From Sporosarcina sp. P13 (lineage in GTDB: Bacteria > Bacillota > Bacilli > Bacillales_A > Planococcaceae): 64,000 nucleotides of DNA. Position numbers and translations under genes: made by a program. Of this stretch, positions 16,628-25,162 are shown piece by piece. Within the stretch, counting starts at the first letter, position 1, and every line of letters begins with the position of its first letter. The DNA is taken from NCBI RefSeq assembly GCF_002743055.1, contig NZ_PDYM01000006.1:62001-126000 (forward strand), given 5' to 3'. The notes under the pieces were generated by a model. That model searched no databases. It was not told the DNA's origin and saw nothing but the letters and a program-made list of their open reading frames with translations.

Positions 16628-18700
16628 TTACTTTTTCACTACATCCAACACACTGAATCCATCCAACGAGTAACTTTTCACTTCACCCGAGGCAATCGTG
16701 TACACGGCATCGCCACTATACAACAAACGCTGAACCTCTCTCTCCCAATCCATATAATCCTGCGTAATTGAATCAGTCAAATTCGCCTTCAGCGTAATGC
16801 CATTCTCTGCAGTAATTTCATAAATCATCGCACCCGCCTTTTCAAGATGCAGATAATTACCGTTCTTCCCTTCCTTGTAAACAGTAATCGGAAAGCCGAA
16901 GAGATTTCTTGCTGGATGAACAAACAACGCATGGTGATTATGTTGAACGGGTGAATATGTTCCTTGGCCGCCAATGATTTCTGATGCCGTTTCTTTTGGA
17001 TTCGCGAAATCTGTAACATCAAACAGGGAAATCTTCATCCCCCGCGTCTGAATAATAGGTTCGCCTCCCTGTGGATTTTTCTTCGTAACAGTCTCGTAGC
17101 CGAAGCCTATTAAATGTCCATCGTCAAGCGGGTGCAAATAGTTACTGAAGCCTGGAATCTTCAACTCCCCTAACACTTTCGGGTTTCTAGGATCTCCAAC
17201 ATCCATTACAAACAGTGGATCCGTTTCGCGGAACGTCACCATATACGCTTTATCTCCAATGAAACGCGCAGAGTAGATTCGTTCATTGACCGCAAGATTT
17301 TCCACTGAACCGACTTGTTTCATTTGACTATCTAGAATGAATAAATGGTTTTTCGCAACATTCTTCTCATCCCATAGATTGCCTTCTGTTGTCACAACGC
17401 GGAAATAGCCATCGTGTTCATCCATGGAAAATTGATTTAAAATCGTTCCTTTTAGTTGGGCGGTTTGCTCGAAATTAATTGACGTACCGTTCAATGCGAA
17501 TTTGAATACTTCACTATTTCCTGCCATATAGCCTCGCCCTTCATCATATTGCGTGGACGTTAAGTAGATGTTGTCCTTCGACATATACAATTGTTCACCG
17601 CTGCCGAGATAGGCTTTCGTCTGGACACTACCTTCTTCTGCCGAGTGAATATCGATCGCTGTAACGACCGAATAAGAAGGTTCCATCGCACCAGGCAGGA
17701 TGTAGACTTTATCCAGCTCCATCGGTTGTGACGTCCGATTTATAGTAGAATCAAAAACTTTCGGCAAATATTGCTCCCTTTCAACTGGCATATCTGTTAT
17801 CCAATACATCGGCTGGTTATTCGTAATCATATAGACGTATTGGTCAATTTTTCGTGTACCGATTACATAGCCTTCCGCCCCTGCTTCACGCAGTAGTTTC
17901 GGCTGCTTTCGGTCTGCAATATCATAGACACGAATAACGGATAATTCTTGCGTAGGCATGATTCGATTGGATGTCATCGCATCCAATGATTGTCGATTGC
18001 CAATGACCACCAGAATATCCTCATCTACATACAATTCTCTCGGATAAAAATTATCGCCAAAATCCGTCACACTGGCGTTCAGCAAATTCTTCTGATCGCG
18101 GATATCTACGATCACTAACTCCTCGTAATTCGTCATATCATAAATGAAATCGCCATCTGTTTTGACGACATCCGCTTCATCCACGCCTGCTACTTGCTGA
18201 TTCGTTTCGGAATAATTGGAATTCCCTTGCGCCGATGCTTTATCTTCGGATGCAGACTCCATCACGACATCGTCTCTACTCATAAATGTATTTCGTTTCT
18301 TTACTTGTGCAAAATACTTTTCAATTTCCTTCACGGATGCGACTGGTTTAACCGATTCAATTACAGAAAATGAAACCGTCGAATCTGCCGCGCGCCGCCA
18401 TCCGCCGAAGCTGTTCATTGGCAAATGCAATTGATATTCTCCGGGTGGTAACTCGCCTACTTTCAAAGTGTTTTTTTCATTTCCATACGTCATTTTTGTG
18501 GACACTCTTTGTTTCTGCTGATCCGTCACATAAAATTTCGATGCATCGATTGTAGCTGGTGTCGCAAAATACACTGTCAATGGCTGTCCCGCAAGTACGG
18601 ATTTCGCAGACTTGACTCCTACTTTCGGCCAGAGTAAGAAGCTTGCTAGTACAAGCACCGCGACGATGCCGAAAACTAGAATTCCTCTATTTTTCTTCAT
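16628..18700 (-). CDS. Secreted/membrane-anchored beta-propeller domain protein
   Basis: A 690-residue protein. An N-terminal membrane anchor or signal (residues about 5-25, GILVFGIVAVLVLASFLLW) precedes a beta-sandwich-like stretch to about 105. The long C-terminal region is the beta-propeller domain distantly related to WD40 (COG4880 type). Its signature TNQQVAGVDEADVVKTDGDF is near residue 170, and repeated blades such as GYFRVVTTEGNLW and DKAYMVTFRETDPLFVMDV follow. The function of such exoproteins in Bacillales is unknown; binding to proteins or wall material is likely. The start is ATG 18700 with GAGAGGA eight bases upstream. No terminator separates its stop from repeat array 2. Confidence 0.87.
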   Translation of the reverse strand: MKKNRGILVFGIVAVLVLASFLLWPKVGVKSAKSVLAGQPLTVYFATPATIDASKFYVTDQQKQRVSTKMTYGNEKNTLKVGELPPGEYQLHLPMNSFGGWRRAADSTVSFSVIESVKPVASVKEIEKYFAQVKKRNTFMSRDDVVMESASEDKASAQGNSNYSETNQQVAGVDEADVVKTDGDFIYDMTNYEELVIVDIRDQKNLLNASVTDFGDNFYPRELYVDEDILVVIGNRQSLDAMTSNRIMPTQELSVIRVYDIADRKQPKLLREAGAEGYVIGTRKIDQYVYMITNNQPMYWITDMPVEREQYLPKVFDSTINRTSQPMELDKVYILPGAMEPSYSVVTAIDIHSAEEGSVQTKAYLGSGEQLYMSKDNIYLTSTQYDEGRGYMAGNSEVFKFALNGTSINFEQTAQLKGTILNQFSMDEHDGYFRVVTTEGNLWDEKNVAKNHLFILDSQMKQVGSVENLAVNERIYSARFIGDKAYMVTFRETDPLFVMDVGDPRNPKVLGELKIPGFSNYLHPLDDGHLIGFGYETVTKKNPQGGEPIIQTRGMKISLFDVTDFANPKETASEIIGGQGTYSPVQHNHHALFVHPARNLFGFPITVYKEGKNGNYLHLEKAGAMIYEITAENGITLKANLTDSITQDYMDWEREVQRLLYSGDAVYTIASGEVKSYSLDGFSVLDVVKK

Positions 18701-18872
18701 ACAATTCATCCTCTCCATAATTACTGTTATTGGAGTAGACTGAATTCTTTTAGTTTAGTTACAATGTTTGAAAAAAATGTGGTTTACCGTGTCAACAACG
18801 CACTTGAAACTTGCAATACGTAGGTAAGCAATTATAATTATAATTCACTTAATGGACGAAAGAGGTTTTTAA

Positions 18873-20339
18873 ATGGAACAAAAGCAATACGAATACTTAG
18901 CGGACAATCCGAATGTCAAAGTTCTCCCTATCATGTTAACTCTAATCATTGGCGCTTTTTTCGCTATTTTGAATGAAACATTATTAAATATCGCGCTTAT
19001 CACACTGATGGATGAGTTTTCGATTACATTACCCAGCGTGCAATGGATGGCGACTGGCTTCATGCTCGTCATGGCAGTTGTCATTCCAATTTCAGCCTTG
19101 TTACTCCAATGGTTCACGACCCGACAATTATTTATTGGAACGATGACCGTATTCACCATCGGAACGATCATTGCAGCGAGCGCGCCTTCGTTCGCTGTAT
19201 TATTAACTGGCCGACTCTTTCAAGCTGTTGGAACCGGCTTACTTATGCCCATTATTTTCAACGTCTTCTTGCTCATTTACCCACCCGAACGACGCGGGAA
19301 AATCATGGGTCTTATCGGACTCGTTATTATGTTTGCGCCCGCGATCGGACCTACATTATCTGGAGTCATTGTTCACTATTTAGGATGGCGCTATTTATTC
19401 ATCCTCGTTATTCCATTCTCGTTATTTTCCATCGCATTTAGTTATAAATACTTAGTCAATGTATCTGAAGTGACGAAACCTAAAATCGATTATGTATCAT
19501 TGGTATTTTCAACAATCGGTTTCGGCTCGCTCGTCTACGGATTCAGTTCGGTTGGTGAAAGCGCGAATGGGTTTGCAAATCCTATGGTATTGCTATTCAT
19601 CGGCACCGGCGTGATCGGTATTGTCCTTTTTGCAACTAGACAATTTAAATTAAAAGAGCCCGTCATGGATTTGCGCGTTTTCCGGTATCCGATGTTTACA
19701 CACGCTGTTCTTATGTTTTTAATTATTATCATGGCGATGTTTGCTTCGGAAATTATTTTGCCGATTTATATGCAAGGTCCTCTCGCTCTCACTGCTGCGA
19801 CAGCGGGACTGATTTTGTTACCGGGCAGTATTTTAAATGGTATTATGTCACCGTTTATGGGGCATTTATTCGATAAATTCGGGCCACGTGTACTGATGAT
19901 TCCTTCAAGCATTGTGTTAAGTGCAACGATGTTTATGATGAGTCGATTAACAATTGATACGCCTATTTGGATGGTTGTTGTTAGTTATATTTTACTCATG
20001 TTGACGATTTCCGCGATTATGATGCCAGCAGAAACGAATGGACTAAACCAATTGCCTAAACGATTGTACCCACACGGAACGGCTGTTATGTCCACCCTAC
20101 AACCTGTTGCTGGTGCGATTGGCGTTTCGATTTTCATTAGTATTATGAACGCGAGACAATTGCACTTCTTAGAAAAATCCACGACACCTACTGAATCTGC
20201 AACGGTTAATTTAGCATTAGTTGCAGGAGTAGAGCTTGTTTATTTCATTGCATTTGCGATGTCTATCGTTGCGGTTATTTTATCGTTTAGTGTGTATCGG
20301 GCGAAACCAACAGAGGATGTTACGGAGTCGCAAGTTTAA
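18873..20339 (+). CDS. DHA2-family MFS drug exporter (EmrB/QacA type)
   Basis: A 488-residue proton-coupled multidrug exporter with about 14 hydrophobic segments. Family motifs are LNETLLNIALITLMDEF in segment 1 (motif D1 of DHA2), GRLFQAVGTGLLMPIIFNVF and the motif C region GPTLSGVIVHYLGWRYLFIL. AGAGG lies seven bases before ATG 18873. It is a close paralogue of the exporter at 31842-33329 but has no regulator gene beside it. The downstream hairpin at 20449 ends it. Confidence 0.9.
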   Translation: MEQKQYEYLADNPNVKVLPIMLTLIIGAFFAILNETLLNIALITLMDEFSITLPSVQWMATGFMLVMAVVIPISALLLQWFTTRQLFIGTMTVFTIGTIIAASAPSFAVLLTGRLFQAVGTGLLMPIIFNVFLLIYPPERRGKIMGLIGLVIMFAPAIGPTLSGVIVHYLGWRYLFILVIPFSLFSIAFSYKYLVNVSEVTKPKIDYVSLVFSTIGFGSLVYGFSSVGESANGFANPMVLLFIGTGVIGIVLFATRQFKLKEPVMDLRVFRYPMFTHAVLMFLIIIMAMFASEIILPIYMQGPLALTAATAGLILLPGSILNGIMSPFMGHLFDKFGPRVLMIPSSIVLSATMFMMSRLTIDTPIWMVVVSYILLMLTISAIMMPAETNGLNQLPKRLYPHGTAVMSTLQPVAGAIGVSIFISIMNARQLHFLEKSTTPTESATVNLALVAGVELVYFIAFAMSIVAVILSFSVYRAKPTEDVTESQV

Positions 20340-20448
20340 CGTTTCTATCACAATATAATGACCACTTGGATAGTCATTTTTCATATTCATTGGATCCCCT
20401 CCTTACCAGATTGGACTGGATTCTTTTTATTTCGTTACAGTTTTTATG

Positions 20449-20482
20449 AAAAAACCTACTGAATTAATCAGTAGGTTTTTTC
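20449..20482. terminator. Intrinsic terminator, symmetric
   Basis: AAAAAACCTACTGA (20449-20462) pairs perfectly with TCAGTAGGTTTTTT (20468-20481), 5-nt loop. It can act on both strands: for the MFS gene on plus and the anti-sigma region on minus. A weaker stem ATGAC/GTCAT with TTTTT lies nearer the MFS stop, at about 20359-20383. Confidence 0.88.
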
Positions 20483-20580
20483 TCTCCCCATACATACCAT
20501 GGTAATTTATAATCTATTTTACTGAATTTTCACTATTTTTATCCAACCTCCGTCTTTCTTTTGCACTTTATAATTTACAT

Positions 20581-20847
20581 TTATACCGTCGGATTTTTGA
20601 AAAGTATATAACCCGTGTTATCTTTTAGAAAGGTAACAGGGTCAATGACATTTTTGTAGGGGATCTTTCTCTCAGGAAGCAATATGTTGGTTACTATTTC
20701 ATCTGCAATAGTAACAAGGGATTTAAATTCATTATTTATTTCTGCTTGGTATTGCAATTGATTGTATTTGTAGGCAGCGTAAGACCCTAGATTCAAATTA
20801 AAAGACTGTTTTATATCTGAAAGTGTTTCTTTATCATCTTGATTTTG
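20581..20847 (-). pseudogene. In-frame continuation of the anti-sigma gene after a stop codon
   Basis: Directly behind the TAA (20850-20848) of the anti-sigma-like gene the same frame stays open for 88 codons (QNQDDKETLSDIKQSFNLNL ... YILFKNPTV). The sequence reads like protein and has mixed helices (ADEIVTNILLPERKIPYKNV). No ribosome binding site precedes it, and the only start-like codon is TTG at 20796. The simplest reading is that a longer anti-sigma protein was cut by a nonsense mutation; a separate short gene is less likely. I do not recognise the segment. Confidence 0.45.
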
Positions 20848-21591
20848 TTAATTAAGCCTCAATGAAATAGAATTTGATTCTTGAGTTACAACGATGTCTT
20901 GTTGTTCAGAATTTCCATCTGTATATTTTACATTTACTTTAATGATCATGTCATCACCTATTACTTCATTGCCGTCATGAGGAATGGCAAGAGCATATTT
21001 ATGTTTTTCTTGTTCATTATAGTTAACTGTATAGGTACTCCCTACTTCCTTTATTCCTTGATATTTACCCGAACCAGGCTCAGTAGTAATGAAATTTATC
21101 TTTTCCGATCTTAACCATTCTTTGTCTACATACTCTTTAGAAGTAAATGTAACATCTTCAATAAACTTGCCTTCGCTTAACGTATAAGTGATTGATTCAA
21201 TCTGTTCTCCAGTTATTTTTAGTCTAACATCTGTAAAAATTAAATTAGCTCCACTACCACTTATACTCAGTAGAGCACCTACTCTATCTTCAGTTGCTAA
21301 TTCAATAGTAGCTTTTTCTGACGTAATAGCTGTATTAAACTGTTTCCCATCATCACTCAATGCATAAGCCGTGATTGCAAAATTTGCAACTTGGATCTCT
21401 CCATTCTTATTAAGATATGGCATGCCTATCATAATAGATAAAAGGATTCCAAATGCACATGCTACCGAAATCCATCTTATATAATTCACTTGAATCGATT
21501 TTTTCTTGCCAATATTCTTTTTTATACGATCTTCCATAGCTTTTGACATTTCAATAGAAGTAACGGCATCTTTGATCTTCTCAAAATCCAT
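20848..21591 (-). CDS. Probable membrane anti-sigma factor
   Basis: About 247 residues: a cytosolic N-terminus (residues 1-45, MDFEKIKDAVTSIEMSKAME), one membrane segment near 46-65 (WISVACAFGILLSIMIGMPYL) and an extracytoplasmic beta-rich part. This layout, plus its 11-bp overlap with the upstream ECF sigma gene, indicates the cognate anti-sigma factor that would hold the sigma at the membrane; it lacks an obvious zinc HxxxCxxC motif. The start is taken as ATG 21591 because GGAG lies seven bases upstream; an ATG at 21597 sits too close to that site. The frame continues past its TAA, so the C-terminus may be truncated. Confidence 0.68.
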   Translation of the reverse strand: MDFEKIKDAVTSIEMSKAMEDRIKKNIGKKKSIQVNYIRWISVACAFGILLSIMIGMPYLNKNGEIQVANFAITAYALSDDGKQFNTAITSEKATIELATEDRVGALLSISGSGANLIFTDVRLKITGEQIESITYTLSEGKFIEDVTFTSKEYVDKEWLRSEKINFITTEPGSGKYQGIKEVGSTYTVNYNEQEKHKYALAIPHDGNEVIGDDMIIKVNVKYTDGNSEQQDIVVTQESNSISLRLN

Positions 21592-22078
21592 ATTCATTCT
21601 CCTTTCGATATCTTTCTCGAAGAAGCTCTCTTCCCCGTTGTAACCGCTTTTTCACGGCTGACGTAGTAATGGTAAGGATTTTCGCTATTTCATCGACTTT
21701 ATAGCCCTCCACATAATAAAGTAACAATACAACTTTATGTTTAGTTGGCAATCTCATTAAGTGATCGAGTAAATCATGATTTTTATCATTCTTGGAATAT
21801 AGCTGTAAATCATTGATATCTATATGCTTACGAATAAAATTGTACCTTCTCATATTTTTGCAGCGATTTGTGGCAATCGTTATCAACCAAGCCTTCTCAT
21901 GTTCTGGATCGTTAAATGTTGGAGATTTCGTTAGATAAGTAATAAAAGTATCTTGTACAGCATCCTCTGCATCTTTCTCATTACATAGAATAACAAGACA
22001 AATACTAAATAGCATATTGCCATATGTATCAACAATTCGCTTTGCGTCTAGTTCATCCGACCACGCTTGTTGCAACAT
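21581..22078 (-). CDS. ECF-type RNA polymerase sigma factor
   Basis: A 165-residue sigma factor with region 2 at about residues 12-75 (YGNMLFSICLVILCNEKDAEDAVQDTF; EKAWLITIATNRCKNMRR) and region 4 at about 105-155 (KVDEIAKILTITTSAVKKRL helix-turn-helix). AAAGGAG lies seven bases before ATG 22078. The stop overlaps the start of the anti-sigma gene, implying translational coupling. Such pairs normally respond to envelope stress or peptides and autoregulate; I see no convincing ECF promoter in the short upstream gap. Confidence 0.9.
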   Translation of the reverse strand: MLQQAWSDELDAKRIVDTYGNMLFSICLVILCNEKDAEDAVQDTFITYLTKSPTFNDPEHEKAWLITIATNRCKNMRRYNFIRKHIDINDLQLYSKNDKNHDLLDHLMRLPTKHKVVLLLYYVEGYKVDEIAKILTITTSAVKKRLQRGRELLRERYRKENEYGF

Positions 22079-22180
22079 TTCTCAACTCCTTTCACTACTA
22101 ACACACTTGAAGATACCAAATGGTGACTTTTTTGTTTTAAAAAAACCATATCCTAATCAATATGTTTCACGTTCAATACA

Positions 22181-22564
22181 GTGATGGGGCAACAAATATT
22201 CGAAATTGCAATCAAATCAGGAAAATATCAGCACAACAACGACTTACATAAGTTATTTTCACATATTCAACAATTGCCTCCGTTTGGAGATTTAGTCAAG
22301 TTCTTGGAAGGTTTGGAGCAGTCGCCTAAAGGGATTGAAAAGCACGTTGCGGAAAAGGTAGCAAAATGGCTGACTAAAAAGACGGACTTAAAGGTGATTG
22401 CTGATGGAGATAATTTGATCGTTCCTTCGCTTGCGACATCTGGTACAGTAGATGTAGAAACTATGGACAGTGATATAATTGTAACAATGGGGGTTGGAGA
22501 ATGTATCGTAGTTGGAAATATACAAAATCAGGTGCGTGGAAACGTCTATAATAACTGTCTATAA
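22181..22564 (+). CDS. Hypothetical protein, 127 aa
   Basis: Not recognised. It has a mostly helical N-terminal half (FEIAIKSGKYQHNNDLHKLF, then EKHVAEKVAKWLTKKTDLK) and a C-terminal half of short beta stretches (DSDIIVTMGVGECIVVGNIQ, ending NVYNNCL). There is no signal or membrane segment. The start is GTG 22181 or ATG 22184; neither has a good ribosome binding site, so the N-terminus is doubtful. A small membrane-protein gene follows after a short gap, and the pair shares the terminator at 22785, which suggests a two-gene unit. Confidence 0.55.
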   Translation: MMGQQIFEIAIKSGKYQHNNDLHKLFSHIQQLPPFGDLVKFLEGLEQSPKGIEKHVAEKVAKWLTKKTDLKVIADGDNLIVPSLATSGTVDVETMDSDIIVTMGVGECIVVGNIQNQVRGNVYNNCL

Positions 22565-22591
22565 CAACTAGACTAGGTGAGGATGATGAAC

Positions 22592-22786
22592 ATGAAAATA
22601 AAAAAGTTACCATTAAAATTCGGCATCTTTCTCTTGAGTATCTTTCAAGTCTATACAATTTTCACTAGGTGGGGGCAAGATACGCAAGGAACAATCATCG
22701 CTAGCGCAATTTTAGTAGGTTGTATACTATTGCTGATAGCAGACATGTTCTTTAAAAGCGATAACCCCAACAACCATTCAAAATAA
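22592..22786 (+). CDS. Small two-segment membrane protein, 64 aa
   Basis: Not recognised. After a basic start (MKIKKLPLKF) come two hydrophobic stretches, GIFLLSIFQVYTIF and IIASAILVGCILLLIADMFF, and a short polar tail. The start is chosen as ATG 22592, nine bases behind GGTGAGG; ATGs at 22583 and 22586 lie too close to it. It sits 27 bp behind the hypothetical gene at 22181-22564 and its stop codon overlaps the arm of the terminator. It may be the membrane partner of that protein; this is inference from position only. Confidence 0.6.
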   Translation: MKIKKLPLKFGIFLLSIFQVYTIFTRWGQDTQGTIIASAILVGCILLLIADMFFKSDNPNNHSK

Positions 22787-22826
22787 GCGTATTCGAGGTG
22801 TCACTCTCGAATACGCTTGTTTTTTT
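22785..22826 (+). terminator. Intrinsic terminator of the two-gene hypothetical unit
   Basis: AAGCGTATTCGAG (22785-22797) pairs perfectly with CTCGAATACGCTT (22806-22818), followed by GTTTTTTT. Confidence 0.93.
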
Positions 22827-22854
22827 ATGTTTCACTACCTACCCATAGTAAAAT

Positions 22855-22893
22855 CAAAAACCGCTAATTCACAAGTGAATTAGCGGTCCTTTT
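22855..22893. terminator. Symmetric terminator, mainly for the aminotransferase gene
   Basis: ACCGCTAATTCAC and GTGAATTAGCGGT (22860-22872, 22875-22887) are perfectly complementary with a 2-nt centre. T-runs occur on both sides (TTTTTGATTTT on minus, CCTTTTTT on plus). Confidence 0.9.
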
Positions 22894-22905
22894 TTCGTCC
22901 ATTAC

Positions 22906-24078
22906 TTAAGCTTCTACTAACACTATTTTCGAAAGTTGCTTAATCGCCTGTTCAATCAATTCCACTTTCTGAACGAGCGCAAGTCGCACATAGCCTTCAC
23001 CTGCTGTACCGAAAATACTTCCCGGCACCATGACGACGCCAACTTGTTTAATCGCTTCGAAGACAAATGCTTTATCGTCCATGTCAAATGGATACTTCGC
23101 CCAGACGAACATCCCGCCTTCTGACGGAGTCGTTTCCCATCCTAGTGATGCAAGTCCGTCCATCAATGCATGATGACGTTTCGAGAATTCTGCACGCAAG
23201 CGATCAGTAATTTCTTCCCCGTTATCAAGAGCTACGGCTGCGGCTTCTTGAATCGGACCGAATGTGCCGTAGTCAAGGTTCGACTTCAATTCTTTCAGCA
23301 CTTTAATCATCTCTGCATTACCGACGAAGTATGCGATACGTGCGCCTGCTAGACTGAAACTCTTTGAAAGGGAATTGATTTCCATCCCGACTTCTTTTGC
23401 ACCTGGTGTAGTTAGGAAACTCGCGGGACGATCACCTGTGAAGTAGTATTCGGAATACGCCGCGTCGTGCAGTACGATGATTTCGTATTTTTTTGCGAAC
23501 GCTACGACTTCTTTGAAGAATTCTTCATTTGGCATGGCAGGCACTGGATTGCCCGGCAAGTTCAAAATGAGTAGCTTCGTATTTTCCGCCACTTCTTCTG
23601 GTACTTCATTCAAATTAGGTAAGAAGCCGTTTTCTGCAAGCAACGGCATATAGTAAGGAACTGCGCCTGCTAATTTGATCCCAGCATCGTATGCAACGTA
23701 TGCCGGGTTTGTTGTTAGTACATAGTCCCCTGGATCACAAAATGCTAGCGGTAAATGGACGAGTCCTTCCTGCGAACCCATCGTCTGTAAAACTTCTGTT
23801 TGTGGATCGATGATAACTCCTGTGCGTCGTTTATAGTAATTCGCGACAGCTTCATGGAATCGATTCGTCCCTCCGAGTGTGTAGCCGTAAGAAGAGGCCA
23901 GCGCGCTTTGTTCAGACAGCGCTTGACGCACACGCTCGTCTGGCGGCAGATCCGGGCTACCTAAGCTTAAGTCGATGACGTTAGCTCCAGTTGCGCGCTT
24001 TTCCGATGCAGCTGCTTTTAGGTCACCGAAAATAGCGGGTGTGAAGATGGACATTTTTTTGGACGGTTCAAATTTCAT
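22906..24078 (-). CDS. PLP-dependent aminotransferase, class I/II
   Basis: A 390-residue fold-type I aminotransferase. Recognisable parts are NVIDLSLGSPDLPP (N-terminal substrate arm), YGYTLGGTNRFHEAVA, NLPGNPVPAMP in place of the usual NYPxNPTG, VLHDAAYSEY with the PLP-ring Asp and Tyr, and the Schiff-base lysine in INSLSKSFSLAGARI. It resembles the LL-diaminopimelate/aspartate-type aminotransferases often annotated in Bacillales without a fixed substrate. AAGGAG lies eight to nine bases before ATG 24078. It is monocistronic, with its terminator shared with the convergent unit. Confidence 0.87.
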   Translation of the reverse strand: MKFEPSKKMSIFTPAIFGDLKAAASEKRATGANVIDLSLGSPDLPPDERVRQALSEQSALASSYGYTLGGTNRFHEAVANYYKRRTGVIIDPQTEVLQTMGSQEGLVHLPLAFCDPGDYVLTTNPAYVAYDAGIKLAGAVPYYMPLLAENGFLPNLNEVPEEVAENTKLLILNLPGNPVPAMPNEEFFKEVVAFAKKYEIIVLHDAAYSEYYFTGDRPASFLTTPGAKEVGMEINSLSKSFSLAGARIAYFVGNAEMIKVLKELKSNLDYGTFGPIQEAAAVALDNGEEITDRLRAEFSKRHHALMDGLASLGWETTPSEGGMFVWAKYPFDMDDKAFVFEAIKQVGVVMVPGSIFGTAGEGYVRLALVQKVELIEQAIKQLSKIVLVEA

Positions 24079-24174
24079 GAAGATGCACTCCTTAGCTGTT
24101 ATAGAATAGTTTATCTACTTAGTATAACACGCAAAATCGCATCTTGGAAAAAACTTTAGCAATAATCTGTGGAT

Positions 24175-24199
24175 GTTTGTCTTATGAAAATCTGGGAAT
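24175..24199 (+). promoter_or_regulatory. SigB-type (general stress) promoter
   Basis: GTTTGT (24175-24180), a 13-bp spacer and GGGAAT (24194-24199) closely match the SigB consensus GTTTAA-N13/14-GGGTAT. It lies 35 bp before the SDR start, and Bacillus SDRs of this type (YhdF, YdaD, YhxD) belong to the SigB regulon. Confidence 0.65.
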
Positions 24200-24234
24200 A
24201 CTTTTGATGACCAACTTTATAAAGGAGGATACAT

Positions 24235-25116
24235 GTGACTAACGATAAATTTGAAAAGATTGATAATCAAGTACCCGGTCAGACGCAAGCTGAACAACCA
24301 GGCGTGGAAGAAGACATGCATCCAGCTCCGATTTATGATGATCCTAATCGTAAAGGTGCAGATAAACTAAAAGGTAAAACTGCATTGATTACGGGTGGAG
24401 ATAGTGGTATCGGCAGAGCTGTCGCCGTTGCATTCGCAAAAGAGGGAGCAAATGTCGCGATCGCCTATTTAGCAGACCAGGAAGATGAAGATGCCGATAA
24501 AACGCTTGAATTGATTGAACACTACGGCGGTAAGGCGATGAAATATCAGACGGACATTAGCATAGAAGATAACTGCGAACAGCTGATTCATCAAGTGATT
24601 GTGGATTTTGGCGAACTTAATATACTTGTCAATAATGCCGGCAAACAGTTTCCACAAGAGTCGATTGAGAACATTACAGCAAATCAGCTTAAAGAAACGT
24701 TTGAAACCAATTTCTTTGGGCTCTTCTATCTCTCAAAAATTGCAGTCTCACATATGAAGAAAGGCGATTGCATTATCAATACTTCTTCAATCACAGCATA
24801 TAACGGCTCGAAGGACTTGCTTGATTACTCCGCAACGAAAGGCGCTATCACAAGTTTCACCCGGTCACTAGCTCTGAACTTGAGCGATAAAGGGATTCGA
24901 GTGAACGCTGTGGCACCAGGTCCGATTTGGACACCACTCATTCCAGCAACATTTGATGCAAAAAAAGTTGCTGAACACGGATCTGATACACCGATGAAAC
25001 GTCGTGGGCAACCTGTAGAAAATGCGCCCGCTTATGTATTCCTCGCTTCACAAGATGCTAGTTATATGACCGGACAAACGATTCATGTAAATGGGGGCGA
25101 TTATGTCGGTTCGTAA
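24235..25116 (+). CDS. General-stress-type SDR oxidoreductase
   Basis: A 293-residue short-chain dehydrogenase with the roughly 45-residue N-terminal extension (PGQTQAEQPGVEEDMHPAPI) typical of YhdF/YhxD/YdaD-type stress proteins. The NAD(P)-binding TGGDSGIG is at residues 53-60, NNAG follows mid-protein, and the catalytic Ser and YSATK tetrad follow in the order NTSSITAYNGSKDLLDYSATK-type spacing. The C-terminal TGQTIHVNGGDY is the family end. The substrate is unknown. The start is GTG 24235 behind AAAGGAGG. A SigB-type promoter precedes it, fitting induction by general stress. Confidence 0.92.
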   Translation: MTNDKFEKIDNQVPGQTQAEQPGVEEDMHPAPIYDDPNRKGADKLKGKTALITGGDSGIGRAVAVAFAKEGANVAIAYLADQEDEDADKTLELIEHYGGKAMKYQTDISIEDNCEQLIHQVIVDFGELNILVNNAGKQFPQESIENITANQLKETFETNFFGLFYLSKIAVSHMKKGDCIINTSSITAYNGSKDLLDYSATKGAITSFTRSLALNLSDKGIRVNAVAPGPIWTPLIPATFDAKKVAEHGSDTPMKRRGQPVENAPAYVFLASQDASYMTGQTIHVNGGDYVGS

Positions 25117-25125
25117 ATTATGATA

Positions 25126-25158
25126 AAACAAGCATAGTCTAAAAAACTATGCTTGTTT
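25126..25158. terminator. Symmetric terminator between convergent genes
   Basis: AAACAAGCATAGT (25126-25138) pairs with ACTATGCTTGTTT (25146-25158), 7-nt loop. It ends the SDR gene on plus and the acyl-CoA dehydrogenase operon on minus. Confidence 0.8.
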
Positions 25159-25162
25159 CAAT

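Noticed and set aside
16056-16673. Long open frames through the repeat arrays that translate as repeats such as MSAGSLS, YERGIAF and ALIESDP (also at 9558-10094, 54568-55180, 62045-62500)
   Set aside because: The 21-bp unit is seven codons without a stop in three of six frames, so open frames arise automatically on both strands. None has a ribosome binding site, and frames on opposite strands overlap fully. They are treated as non-coding repeats.
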